Under the pieces are notes generated by a model. That model was given only the letters and a program-made list of their open reading frames with translations. It was not told where the DNA came from and made no database searches. DNA of 64,000 bases, taken from Copromyces sp. CBS 386.78 (taxonomy: Eukaryota > Ascomycota > Sordariomycetes > Sordariales > Sordariaceae). How positions within the stretch are numbered: position 1 is the first letter of the stretch; each line of letters starts with the position of its first letter. A program made the translations under genes and the position numbers. The stretch spans positions 62,001 through 126,000 of the forward strand of contig MU839192.1 in NCBI GenBank assembly GCA_030685235.1. Reading direction: 5' to 3'. Shown in pieces: positions 12,915 through 24,700 of this stretch.

Positions 12915-13200
12915 ATTACTTTTAAGTTTTTTATACTACTAAGTTAGTCTTAAGATATTTTACCTTTAAATTTTTTATAGCTCTAAGTTTTTTATACCTC
13001 TAAATTATTTCTAAGACATTTTACCTTTAAATTTTTTACAACTCTAAATTAGTCTTAAAATATTTTAACTCGAAGTTTTTCACATCTCTAAATTACCTAA
13101 ATATTAATATTCTAACTTTAATTTCTTTTACAAATCTAAAATATCTCAACTCTAAAATATACTAATATAAAAATAATTTATTTTTTTATTATCTAAAATA
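12915..13200. repeat. T-rich imperfect tandem repeats
   Basis: Imperfect copies of a segment containing TTAGTCTTAAGATATTTTACC and AAATTTTTTATAGCTCTAAG recur here. No coding signal is apparent. Confidence 0.6.
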
Positions 13201-13444
13201 AAAAAGGAGTTTAAGACTTATAGTACAAACCCTACCCTAATACTTCTAGAAGCCGAACTTAAGGCTTTCCGTTTACAATACCCGAAAGATAACCTATTTA
13301 ACGTATACCTTAATTTCACGCCCGTCTATAACTTATAAACATTTCATAGTTTAGAGCCGTACCATATACTAACCTACTAGACTTTATAAGCAATTTATCC
13401 CTAATACAATCTATAATTTTTATCCTCCGCTCACTTCATTATCG
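13201..13444. other. No feature identified
   Basis: Mixed composition with a slightly coding-like plus-strand stretch at about 13220-13340, too short to assign. Confidence 0.5.
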
Positions 13445-13557
13445 GCTTAATCTTAGGATACAGTTGGCGTTTATCTTAATCTTAGGGTACAATTAGCGTT
13501 TATCTTAATCTTAGGGTACAATTAGCGTTTATCTTTATCTTAGAGTACGGCTTAGTC
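13445..13557 (+). repeat. 29-bp tandem repeat, about four copies
   Basis: Unit close to TCTTAATCTTAGGGTACAAT then TAGCGTTTA. The first copy retains CAGTTGG where later copies have CAATTAG, a RIP-type difference. Confidence 0.85.
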
Positions 13558-13914
13558 TTATCTAGGGCTTAATATTAGCTCGATCTTATACCACAATTAG
13601 TCGGTCGGTATCTATATTACATTAGCGTAAAATATCTATAATAAATATTTAAATCAATAATTAAATAATTCTTTTAATAGTTTTTTATTTCAATTACAAA
13701 AGCAAGTCTAAAGGGTCGAAGAGCGGTCCAAAGGGTCGAAGGTCGTATCTACAGAATCGCCGATTTCTAGGAATAGTAGTCGAATCCGGACTAGTCCCGC
13801 AAGTAGAAGATAGCCCCCCCCACCTAAGCTATAGGACCATTATAACTAATCGTCACCCAAGACTAGTAATAGAAATTACGGGAATATAATTTATAAAGGC
13901 CAGTTTACATCGAT

Positions 13915-14165
13915 ATAGTAATAATAAGGGTATTAATACTAAGGATAGTATTAAGAATAGTATTAAAGCTAGTAATATTAAATATAGTATTAAAGTTTAA
14001 AATAGTATTAAAATTCAAAATAGTATTGAAATTCAAAATAGTATTGAAATTGGATAGTAAAGTTCAAAATAGTATTAAAATTGGATAGTAATATTCAAAA
14101 TATCGTTGAAGTTAAAGATAGTATTAAAATTAGCTAGTAATATTAAAGATAATATTAAAATGTAT
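13915..14165. repeat. Short-period degenerate repeat
   Basis: Many variants of ATAGTATTAAAATTC/ATAGTATTGAAATTC at irregular spacing, an old decayed simple array. The 350 bases before it hold only a doubled AAAGGGTCGAAG near 13715-13745. Confidence 0.7.
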
Positions 14166-14349
14166 AATACGATTCATATATTTTCACATAAAACATTTAC
14201 GTATTATGTATATTAAAATTAATAAATAGCAATAGAACAAAAAAACAAATAATAATTAATAAATAATAATACCCGAAGGCGAAATAAAGTAAACTAAATA
14301 TAGGGTATTATTAATATACTAATTCTTAAACTAAAATTATTATCCTCAT

Positions 14350-15720
14350 TATCCTTATCCTTCTCAATTCTTATTAATCTATAGCAAAAACGAATAGGCA
14401 CCGAACTCTTTCGGCTTAAACTTAAATTTAAAGACCCTTAAATTACTATTAATAGTAATATCTAACTCCTTCTTCCTCTATTCCTTCCTCTTCCTATAAT
14501 CACTTTCATCTTAAAAATTCTTTACTATCGCTTCCAATTCAATAAAACGGGCCTCGACAATATCCTAATTAGAATAGTCAACCGGAATAGCGACAAAGCG
14601 GGCCGGGGGGATAAAATAACCAGTAGGAGGAGGGAGGGATTAGGGGAATAAGGGCTATAAAACTAATGGGGGGACTACGGAAGTAAGGTTAGGATTAGGG
14701 CTACTTTTAAAAGTTTCGAAGGGTAATAAAGTAGGGCGTTTAATAGTATAGTATAGAGGTATTGGGCCGGGGGCCTTAAAAGTCTCGAAGGCCGGAGGAA
14801 GGGGGCTGGAAATTAGGGAAATATAACGGCGAACTTTATTATTATAAACGTAAGGGACAACTTCGAATTTAAACCCGAAGGTAAAGTCAATAGAACTATT
14901 AAATTACAATATTAGTAAATATTAAGAAAAGAAGAAAGAATAAAATAAAATACTTACTTAAAAATAACTCCTACCTTCTTAAAGCAATTTATAAGGCCGA
15001 TAATATTAAAAATATTGTTATATAATTTCCGTACCGGATAATTATCGCTAATATCTCCCAAATTTTAAAATTATTAATAAATAGTATATATTTTAAAATG
15101 TCTAAGATTGTAAGCGACCCTCTACTTTATACAAATAAAGTATTTCTTACCCTTACTTATCTTAATTTCAACGTAATAATATACATTTCTTATACAATAT
15201 TAATATAGAGCAGTATAAGGATAACTATATAAAAGGCTACTATTACCGCTATCCTCTTCATCCTCCTTATTATCGTTATTATTAGTATCGTCCTAATAAA
15301 TAGAAATATTAAACGGGAAAAAAAGAAACTAAATAAGCAGGAAATAAGTATAAAACTTATAATCTTCCTCTTCTTCGCCGAAGGGGGAATAACCTTATCC
15401 TTCTCCGATAATTTAGTATAGTAGGGGAAGAATTTACCGGCCGGATTACAAAGTAATTAAAATAGACGACTGGGGGTAGTAGCGGCTGGGGTACTTAGAA
15501 AAGCGGCAATACAGCGGCGGCGGCTAGAAAGCGCGGTAGGCTATTTAGGAGGGCGGGTAGGAATCTTAGGGACGGGCGGCTAAGCTGAATTGGGTATAGA
15601 ACTAGTAATAATAATAGTAGGGACGGAAAGGTCGTTAGAAAATATTATATCTATATAATAATTATTAAACAAATTGGCTATACGCACGTAATTAAATTAA
15701 TCCTAAATAAATAATAAATA
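14350..15720 (-). pseudogene. Unidentified coding remnant, minus strand
   Basis: I do not recognise this protein. On the minus strand, about 15650-15360 reads as a Pro/Ser/Arg-rich segment (SIPNSA-stop-PPVPKIPTRPPK, then KLSEKDKVIPPSAKKRKI). About 15190-15000 includes YFICIK and NLGDISDNYPVRKLYNNIFN. About 14880-14380 gives a clear frame (PLPPAFETFKAPGPI, then FIELEAIVKNF, then ELDITINSNLRVFKFKFK and PKEFGAYSFLL) ending at a stop. The segments need frame changes between them, so introns or indels are possible. Stops are RIP-type. It may be an accessory gene of a transposon or a captured host gene; nothing nearby decides it. Confidence 0.45.
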
Positions 15721-15824
15721 TAATTTATATTACTTACGTAGTATAATAAGTTAGTTTACAAAAGAAAAAGAAAGAGGAGGAAATAATTTCGAATAATAAG
15801 TAAAACTTAAGGGCAATAAGAGTA

Positions 15825-15905
15825 CGGTAGCGAAGGTACGGCAACGAGGGTATAGTAACGAGAGTACGCTAGTAAAGACACGCGTAAACAAGTACGCAAA
15901 CAGTA
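15825..15905. repeat. About 15-bp tandem repeat, four to five copies
   Basis: Variants of GTACGGCAACGAGGG follow each other (GTACGGTAGCGAAG, GTACGGCAACGAGG, GTATAGTAACGAGA, GTACGCTAGTAAAG). Confidence 0.6.
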
Positions 15906-16089
15906 TTTACCACAAATTAATATAGTAACGAAAATTAAACAATAAATACATTAATTACCTATTACTAATATATAAACTCATATATATATAATCGAATCGA
16001 AAGTAAATAGTCGAAGGCAATTAATTTCCTATTCTAAATCCAAATTACCGTCCTATCTACTTATATAAAATCCATAAATAACTCTTATA

Positions 16090-16420
16090 CGCCAAAAATA
16101 ATAATTCCCTTATACTAAATCACTTTATTAATTACTAGCTAGACCTTTCCGAATACGTAATTAAATAGGTCGAGGTTCACTCTATTATTCAAGTAGGCCA
16201 TATAACTGAATAACGAAGCAAGGAGTAGGCTAGACCTTTCCGAATATATAGTTAAATAATTCGAAGTTTACTTTATTATTTAAATTAGTTATAGCCTTGA
16301 GTTTAATTACGTTAATAATAACTCCCTTATATTAGATTACTCTATTAAATACTAGTTAAACCTCTTCGAATACGTAATTAAACGAATCGAAGTTTACTCT
16401 ATTGTTTAAGTAGGCTATAG
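16090..16420. repeat. Three imperfect copies of a 60-70-bp segment
   Basis: A segment with CTAGACCTTTCCGAATACGT then TCGAGGTTCACTCTATTATTC recurs at about 16137, 16229 and 16345. The first and third copies also share the preceding 45 bases (AATAATAACTCCCTTATA...), so the duplication was larger. No coding content seen. Confidence 0.75.
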
Positions 16421-16509
16421 AATAGATCTATAGTAAATATAACTTCTAATTAAAGTCGAAGAAGGCAGAGCTATGCTAGCGGTAGTAGTATTACGTACGC
16501 TGGCTCTAT

Positions 16510-16754
16510 TGTAACGGATCTACAAGAGTAAAGCACAGCGAGCAGTCGTGTAATAGTTGAAATACTATATTTGACAAGGGAGAAAAGGAAGGAAAGACTG
16601 TACAGAAGGTACAGTCTGGAAAGAGGGTTTTGTACACCGTAGTACCAAGGCCGGGGCATCCGGACTAGAACTTTCGCAAGCGTTACAGGGCCTTCGCAAA
16701 CTTTACAAATCTAGTATTAATTAAATCTAACCTCTAAGTTCTAACCTTATAATA
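16510..16754 (-). repeat. 3' LTR of element C
   Basis: 245 bp, aligns end to end with 18527-18771; differences are mostly C/T and G/A. Small open frames across it (for example 16471-16659) are incidental. Confidence 0.92.
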
Positions 16755-16775
16755 TTACCCCCCTACTCCCCCAAG
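16755..16775 (-). promoter_or_regulatory. Polypurine tract of element C
   Basis: On the minus strand: TTGGGGGAGTAGGGGGGTAA directly abutting the 3' LTR, the priming site for plus-strand DNA synthesis. Confidence 0.8.
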
Positions 16776-16899
16776 GAAACGTAGGCCCACCGTACAAAAG
16801 TCGTAGAAAACTAAAAGTATATGAAGAAAAAACGAAATCCAATCTACTAATTATACCCAACCTAATATACAAAAATAGGGAAGAAAATTAATAATACTA

Positions 16900-18320
16900 A
16901 ATAAAAATTATCACTATCTAAGCCCCTAAATAAACGCTATACAACCACCTACTCCTACCTAAATCGGTAGTACCCTCTAATATTTACCTTTATAAAACTA
17001 CGTCCAATAGCCTAAATACTAAAATTTATAAGGTATTTAAAAATTACCTATCTAGGAACTTCTTCTACTAAATAGTAAATTTATACCCTATAGGTAATTA
17101 AATTAGAATTATTACTTCTATACTTCGTATCGCTTCTACTTTTCCAACTAATAGGAGCCTTTATTACTATAATAATTATAGAGCCTCCGCTCAATATATA
17201 TCCCTCGCTAAGGATAGGCTTAATAACCCTTATATTTACGAAATATTATATTTATTACCCTCCTACAGTTACGTATCGTTGTAAATACCAATTCTCCTAG
17301 CTACGTATAAAGGGGTAATAATATAAAGACTTACTATATTATTAATAAACGGTAAATAACTAGTATTTCCGCCGCTACAATTCGCCTTTCCTAACTACCG
17401 GAAATTCCTCCTTTTAAATCCCTAGTCTAATACTCCCTCTACTATAGTTTTATCGGGGTTACTTCCTAAATATTATTTAATTTATAAACTCTTCCTCTTA
17501 ATTATCGTTATTATAACTACCTATACCCCTAACCGGGCTATAGACTATAATATTATTTATTTTTATACCCTTCTTATATTTTTAACCTAATAAGAACTAT
17601 TACCACAATTCGTATACTTACCTTCCTCCTTCTATTATTATTACAATTTCGAAGGAATACCGCTACTACTCCCTTTTATTTTCGTCGTAAAGATATTTAT
17701 AAATATATTTCCATTATTATTAACCGTAACTTACTTCGAAAACGAAGAGGTAGAAGCCGAAAAATAAGTATTGCCGTTAAAGCGTCGTAAATATATAAAT
17801 AAATTTAGGTACTACTTTAATACGTTAGTATAATTAGCGAAGCGGAATTTCTACTTATTATTAAGGGCAGCGGTAAACTAGCTAACCTTAGCGGAATCTA
17901 ACTACGAATTTGCGCGAGCACAATAGAATACCTCTTTAAAGCGAACGAAAAAAAGCGCTATTAATTCATTTCCCTTCTAATAAAAGCAGTAAAATTCTTA
18001 CCCAACTCTTTTAACCGTATTAAGATCACTATAAATAAATTTAAACTTTTCGATCAATTTATCGGGGGTATAATACTTATTACTAGCAAAAGTAACCAAC
18101 GGTTTTTTAACGGTAAACGATAAGTAAGCGAATAAATAATAAAATTACGCTGCTATATCGCCGATAGCGAAACTATTAACGTAGAATTTAATTTACGCAC
18201 TAAGCACCTATATTTTAAAATCTACTTTATCCCCAGAAAATTTATCGAAGTAGGGGAGGACTAGTTTTTTAAGAAGCGGCAAATTTAGTAGAAGGGCGGA
18301 CGATACTTTAAAAGCGGCGA
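16900..18320 (-). pseudogene. Gag of element C
   Basis: Minus-strand frame from about 18310: PLLKKLVLPYFDKFSGDKVD, then FVRFKEVFYCARANS and FRFANYTNVLK. This is the standard fungal Gag pattern of substrate loop, helices and a short C-terminal array. Stops are TAA/TAG only. A degraded zinc knuckle (YTNCGNSSY) lies near 17600. Sequence after it (EVTPIKL, then EEFPVVRKGEL) is coding-like but carries no D-S/T-G protease motif. The Gag would assemble particles and select the element's own RNA, consistent with a non-autonomous gag-only element. Confidence 0.72.
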
Positions 18321-18526
18321 TTTCAACAATGATTTACTCGATAGACAAAGCGAATTATCGATACCGTTCCTAGGAATTCAGCGACTATAGGATCTATTGA
18401 AACATTATAATAGCGGGAGGGGGAGGATAAAGGATTTCGTCGCAAATAAGAAACAGCGCGATAAAGGGAAACTCTTCGGGCGTATAGGCGATAATACGAA
18501 GTCGTTAAAAAGAAGGTCAAATATAA

Positions 18527-18771
18527 TATAACGGATCTATAAGAATAAAGTACAGCGAACAGTCGTATAATGGTTAAAATATTATATTTAATAAGGGAGA
18601 AAAGGAAGGAAAGACTACACAAAAGGTGCAGTCTAGAAAGAGGGTTTTATGCACCGTGGTGCCAAGGCCGGGGCATCCGGACCAGAGCCTTCGCAGGCGT
18701 TACAAGGCCTTCGCAGGCTTTACAGATCTGGCATCAGCCAGATCTAACCTCTGGGCTCTAGCCCCATGACA
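18527..18771 (-). repeat. 5' LTR of element C
   Basis: 245 bp with CATGACA at its right edge. From about 18610 on it keeps many CA and TG dinucleotides and looks nearly unmutated. The 63-codon plus-strand frame at 18570-18761 falls within this LTR and is a by-product of its lower RIP load. Confidence 0.92.
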
Positions 18772-18934
18772 CTATAGTATACCTACGTTTTTTGCTTAAA
18801 TAAGTTTTCAATCGTCGCTTCGTAAGGTATCCTTCATTTAAACTATGCTTATAGATTACTTCGGTATTTTATAAATGGATTAACGTATCGTAACCCTTAT
18901 CCCGAAGCTTCCTATATACATCGCTAGGATGGAA

Positions 18935-19045
18935 TCCCGGCAGTAACGGGCTCGTCAACGGCCTCCCCAACACGAGAGAGCTAAAGAAACTATCCGTCGT
19001 AATACAAATAAAATCCCGGCAATAACGGGCTCGTTAACGGCAACT
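18935..19045. repeat. Direct repeat with internal hairpin, two copies
   Basis: ATCCCGGCAGTAACGGGCTC then GTCAACGGC at about 18935 and the same with CAATAACGGG and GTTAACGGC at about 19013, 78 bases apart. Each contains a CCCG...CGGG stem. Confidence 0.7.
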
Positions 19046-19079
19046 CCCGCTTAGCCTTCTACTTAGCCGTTAAATATTT

Positions 19080-19830
19080 ACAATAACCAATCTTCAAAGG
19101 TATCTCGGGAATTATATTACCCAAAATTATACTAAGGGTAGAGAGGGCGGCGTCGGACCGTTATAATAAGGCGCCGGAAAGCCCAATTAATTTTAAGCGT
19201 AGAAAACCTCCTAAGAAAATTATAATACTTACTCTTAATAATAATAGTAATAACTTATTATTATAGTAACAATCTATCTCCTTTTCGGTTAGCTAACTAT
19301 ATTTATAGTACTTAAATATCTTTTCGTATTTAATAATAAGGGGCGGACTACTAATTTATCCTCCTACAAGAATAGTCCGTCCTTTAAACGGAAGGGGGAA
19401 CCGTTTTCTTATATTTTAATTCGGTAGACCGAAAGCGAATACGTAATACAATTAACTTTAATTAAATAATCTACGAGATCGTATACTAACCGTATTTATA
19501 GTACTTATATATTTTAACCGGGCACTTCTATAATTTAAAATATATCTTTTCATATTTAGTAACAAGGGTAATCCTAATTAACGACTAGCGTCAATCCTAG
19601 TAATTAAATTCTATAGGATAGTATAAATCCTAATAATTAAGTTCTATAGGATAGTATAGACGATTTAGAGCTCCTTCGAAGTAAGAGTCTAACTATTAAT
19701 AGCAAGGCTAGAAGTAGCGCTGGGGGTAAGCATTATAGCCTTCTTAAGGGGTACTTAAGCGTAAAATACCGTATAACCTAAGCGATAAAATATTAATTAA
19801 CTAAGTACTTATATTTTAACGGGTATTAAA
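19080..19830. other. Unassigned, weak plus-strand coding signal and a small tandem duplication
   Basis: About 19140-19240 has a plus-strand stretch rich in Lys/Arg/Asn (SPINFKRRKPPKKI) that I cannot assign. At 19590-19660 a 30-odd-base unit (TCCTAATAATTAAGTTCTAT then AGGATAGTATA) is present twice. Confidence 0.4.
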
Positions 19831-20240
19831 TAATAATATACTTAAAGTAGCGAATAGGCGGCCGATTAATTCGCGCTAAAGTAGTAATATTAGCCAGGAA
19901 TACTATTAAATATTCTTATATAGGCGCTTATCGGAAATAACGGCCCTAAGAGGTTATTAAGGGCGGTATTAATATATTTAAATATAAGCGAAGCAAGCAA
20001 AAATAATCTATATCTTAAAGTTTATTACGTTAACTATAATTAATAATAATTTTAATTTTATTTTTAAAAAGAACCGGTATTCCGTACTAAATATATTAAA
20101 TTCAATATTAAGAATATTATTTATTTTTAATTAAAATTAAAGAAATAGGGTAATATCGAAAATAAAAAGGCGGCCGTATATTGGAAATAAGCAAACGTCC
20201 GTGTAAGAATGCGCATCGATTATATATAGGCGAGGGCAAT
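19830..20240 (+). repeat. Diverged repeat pair, copy 1
   Basis: Shares ordered similarity with 21260-21650: GCTAAAGTAGTAATA, TATTCTTATATAGGCGC, then GGTAATATCGAAAATAAAAA, GGCGGCCGT, and CATCGATTATATATAGGCG. On the plus strand both end in a similar peptide (GNIENKKAAVYW against GNIKNKKAVVYR), so they may be decayed copies of one coding sequence. Family unknown. Confidence 0.7.
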
Positions 20241-20299
20241 TATATATAATTAAAGTATTTAAATTTAATATTAAATTTATACTAAAACTATTTAAGACG

Positions 20300-20690
20300 A
20301 ATTAGGAAAAGGAGGGAAAAGTCCGGAAGGGGAGTCTACCGGTAAATATATAACGCTTTTATAATATTAATAGGGGTAGGGTTAAATTAATAATTATTTA
20401 AAATTTTATAACGGGAATTAAAGTTATTAGCGATAATAATAAGGGTAACGTTAATTTATTTACTATTTCTAATTATATAGTGCTTAATAGTTAGTTCGAA
20501 TATTTTCCGGACAGCTTCCTTAATTATATTACTTTCAAAAATAATATTTAAATCGTAGAATTAGGTAGTAAACTAATTATTAATTTTAAGAATAGCGGGC
20601 ATAGCGACGGTATTAATAATTAACAGTTAATAAACAACGGAGGAAAAATAAGGAATATATATTTAAATAATAAAATTATTATAATATACT
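20300..20690. other. No feature identified
   Basis: AT-rich sequence with no recognisable motif on either strand. Confidence 0.5.
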
Positions 20691-20694
20691 ACCT

Positions 20695-20875
20695 TAGACC
20701 GCTATTTACTACCTAATCCTTCTATTTACTACCCAATCCTTCCCTTTACTACCTACTCCTTCTATTTACTACCCGCTCCTTTTACTATTTATTAAATACT
20801 CTTTCCCTTTATTGCCCGCTCTTTCTACTATTTATTAAATATTCCTTCCCTTTACTACCCGTTCCTCCAATATTA
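20695..20875. repeat. Pyrimidine-rich tandem repeats
   Basis: Four variants of a 19-20-base unit (CTATTTACTACCCAATCCTT) followed by two copies of a longer unit containing CTATTTATTAAATACTCTTT then CCCTTTATTGCCCG. Confidence 0.85.
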
Positions 20876-21259
20876 TTATAACTATATCCTAGCGGTTACA
20901 TTCTAAATTAATTTATATAATTAAATCTTATAAATAAATTAATATATTATAACCCTCATCCTAAAACTTTCTATATACTTCGCTAAGAATTTTAAAGAAT
21001 TTACTTCAAGCGCTCGACTAACCGCCGACAATCGGGAATACGTAGGGCGCCTTATATATAACGTACACTAGAGTAAAAGTAATATTCTCTAATATACTAT
21101 ATTTCGGGATAATTTCTAACGCTTTAAAGGCTCTAATCACTAATAGGGATCTCCAAAATAACTATAGTAATACGAAATTCAATAAGAGTAAACTAAATTT
21201 AGGCTCCTAAAATTACTTAATTAATTAATTGGGTATAATATAATAATATAACGGGGTAA
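20876..21259. other. No feature identified
   Basis: Nothing recognisable between the pyrimidine-rich array and the second copy of the diverged repeat. Confidence 0.5.
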
Positions 21260-21650
21260 AAGGTAACTTTATAAACGGAGCCGGGAATAATACGCCTTAA
21301 TTCTTTTACGCTAAAGTAATAATAGTAGTTAACTAATAAAACTATTGGATATTCTTATATAAACGCCTATTAAAACCCGTAGCTTTGAAAAAAGATTAGT
21401 AAGGATAGTATTAATATTATAGAGGTAATTATAGCTATTATAACCGGGTAATTAATAATATTATAAAGGATAATAAAAAACGTATTATTCTATATTAATA
21501 TCGTTTATTTTAAAATAAATTTAAAGAATAAGGTAATATTAAAAATAAAAAGGCGGTCGTCTATAGGATAAAGGTAAATAATAGTTATAAAAAAGCGGTC
21601 GTTTATATAAGAATACATATCGATTATATATAGGCGAAGTCGATTAGATA
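21260..21650 (+). repeat. Diverged repeat pair, copy 2
   Basis: Counterpart of 19830-20240, about 1.4 kb downstream in the same orientation. It carries an extra internal AAAAAGCGGTCGTTTATATA that partly repeats GGCGGTCGTCTATA. Confidence 0.7.
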
Positions 21651-21719
21651 AAATCGAAATGCCCGGTTTTAATAGTAGGATTACAAATTAATTATATTAC
21701 TAGAATTAGAGTAAATAGT

Positions 21720-24700
21720 ATTTCTTAAAGCTACTTTCAAATAATATTAATATAGCGCTTAATTAAGGCTTGACTATTCTTCGTCCGAATAATATTAATA
21801 TTAAAGGGGTAATCGAATATAATACCCTATAAAGTTTTAACCTTCGAAACGGTTATATATATTAAACTAAAGGAAAAGTCGTCTTTAGAAATATTTAAAA
21901 TAATAGTATTAATAATTGTACTTTATAATTTATAAACCGTAATAGTATATATAATAGTAATAAGAAATTGCTTCTTAATATAAAAGGTAGAGCCCCTTAT
22001 ATACTTTCAAATAGAGTAGAAAATAAGTACAATTTTAGTATTAAGCCCTTCCCGCTCAAAATAAGGAGGGCTAATATAATTAGGGAAATGTATTAAAAGT
22101 ATATAAAGCGCCACCTTTCGAAGCTAAGTATTATAATACTATATAATATTATAAATAGTACTAATAATACTATTAATTAAACCCTTCTTAGTCTAAATAT
22201 TTTTAATAAATATATTTTTAATACTAATAATTAAAAGTAATTATTTATAAAGATTGTTAACGAAGTTAGAATTAATATCGCTAGCTTTAATACTAATATA
22301 ATTAACGTATATTTAAATATATAGATTATTAAATCGTTTAAAATAGTCTTAATTATAATTTTTAACTTAAGCGTTAATTAAATATATACGTAAAATATCT
22401 TCGAATATATTAAAATTATAGCTTTATTCTTATAGCGTAGTAATTACCCGTATAGACAAAAATTCTTAATACTCTTAAATAGGCCGGGAATACTGTAAAC
22501 CCTCTAGTATTACCCGAAATGCCGCTTATTTATCACCGCCCTATTAGACAATTTACTTTAATATAATAGTCCGGTCGAATGACTAATATATTAACCTTCC
22601 AAATATCTTATACGGGGATAGGTTTTATCTAATATTAATTAAGGCCTTTTCTATAATAGGAGGCAATTAATAAAAATCCCCGATAAGAAGAATATTTATA
22701 CTATTAAAGAACTCTTTATTATAGGTAGGAAATACCTATTTAAGCCGCTTATTTATATAATATATCATCTTAAGACCAATTATAAACTTCTCGTCTATAA
22801 TAAAGTACCGTAAGTAACGAAATCTTACTTATAAAGATACTAAGTCGTTAAAGCTTAAATCTAGTAATTCAATATTATTCTTAGATATAAGAAGCCGAAG
22901 AAGTAAATATAACGTATAGCCGTTAATATTATTAGCTATTATACTAATAGGAGTAGTATATATAATAATAGGATCTTTTTAATTATTAAAGTAATAATAA
23001 TTATTAAACGCTAGCTCTTTAAACCGGGCAAAGAGCAATCGAATAATATATAACTTACTAATATTACCCTTACTATCAAACTAAACTTTAAAGGGCGTAG
23101 TTAAAAGGTTATTATTATAAAGAAAAATTTTATAATAATCAATAAAAATATTATAAATAAAGCGTTATTCTAAATTAAAACTAAATATGGCAATATTAAT
23201 AACCTCCTTAGCTTCGAAAATACTAAAATTATTAACTTTTATACCCTTCCAATAATTTAGAATATTTAATATAATATTATTATATTTACTATAATAAATT
23301 CTCTAATTATATTCTAAATTAATAGAGCGACGGCCAAGTATATTAATATTCTTATTAACGTTTATCAGCCGGTTAAGGGCTTCTTAAATTATATATATTT
23401 ATTCATCCTATTATATTTCTTCTTCTAATAATATAACCTCAATATCGTCTTCGGGCGGTAATTTAAATAATTCGCTATAATAATTATATTCATAATAATC
23501 ATAAATTTCTCGGCATTAGTCGTATATTTTAGACCATATTTAATATTATACCCTATTAATTACTTTCAAATCGGTATCGAAACAATAAAAGTAATAAAAT
23601 ATCATTTTAATATAGTAAAAATCCTAGTAAAAATTAGATATAATATCCCCCTTATATTTAAATATATATTTAAATATATAGGGCTCCTTATAGAAACGCT
23701 ACGGTTTAACGTTTTAATTAGTATAAATATAAAATTAAAAGTATATTAATTTATTAAATTAAAAACTATATTAAAAGTATTTATCGTATTAGGTAATATA
23801 TGCCCGGACTTTATTATCGATACTAATAGCAAACCGGTTCTACATTTCCTTAAATCAATAATCTATTAACCGGACTACCTTCGTACCTTCGCATAGAAGC
23901 AAATAAAGAAGGTAATAATAAACCTTTTAGGCAGACTAATCTCGTTTTAAAAGTAATTTATTTATAAATTTAATAATAAATAAAAGTAGCAGTCTACGGC
24001 TAGAAATACGAGGAAGGACTTAAGCTACAAACTATTAATAAGACAGGGACTTAATCTCAACCTTAGAATAATATTTAGTAATATAGTAAAATACGGCTTT
24101 AACGCTAGTATATAGAGAGATATCCGTATTCGCTAACCAACCTAAGGATATAATAGGGTTCCAATTATTAATATAAATATCGTTATATATAGCATTAAAT
24201 ATATTGTAAAGGGGGTTAAATCCTTGTATAATATATAAGTAGTTATATATATTTCGAGGGAAATTGAAACGGTATATAGCTTTTTCGTTTATTAAACCGT
24301 CGGGAAGTTTACAGTACCGTAAATAATATATTATATTATATTAATACCGGTTTATATAATTAATAATATAGAATAGCGTAGCGAAAGTTAATTATTTATA
24401 CTCCCTTATATAAATATTAAACATATTACCTTTGGCCGTATTAAGAGTTCTATAAGGCTCTAAATTAATAGCCGTAATATAAATACCCCAAAAAGCAGCA
24501 AATATATCTTTACTTTCAGCCGTTTCGAACTAAACTTTAAATATACCTTTATACTAATAAAAACCGTAATTATAAAAACTACTGCGAGCCTACTATTTAT
24601 ACCGGTCCTAATAATTAATAATACGGAACTTCGGTTTAAAGATATACTCCCGAAATACATCGTACTTCTTCCAAAAATACTATATACCAATTACTAAGTT

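Larger units (their letters stand above)
16510..18771 (-). mobile_element. Element C: complete gag-only LTR retrotransposon (2262 bp)
   Basis: Two 245-bp LTRs (16510-16754 and 18527-18771) bound a 1772-bp interior, flanked by a four-base duplication CTAT (16506-16509 and 18772-18775). On the minus strand the LTR reads TGTCATGGGG...CCGTTACA, with canonical TG...CA ends. A strong polypurine tract next to the left LTR fixes the orientation. The interior encodes a Gag but is far too short for pol, and no protease, RT or integrase motif is visible. Movement would have needed proteins from an autonomous relative. The right LTR is much less RIP-altered than the left in its distal half. Confidence 0.88.

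Noticed and set aside
18323..18761. Open frames on both strands near the right LTR of element C
   Set aside because: They overlap the 245-bp LTR and the start of the gag region, and exist because this LTR is lightly RIP-altered.
24460..24690. 76-codon minus-strand open frame
   Set aside because: It is in a different frame from the Helitron Rep sequence, which reads through the same bases with conserved motifs.
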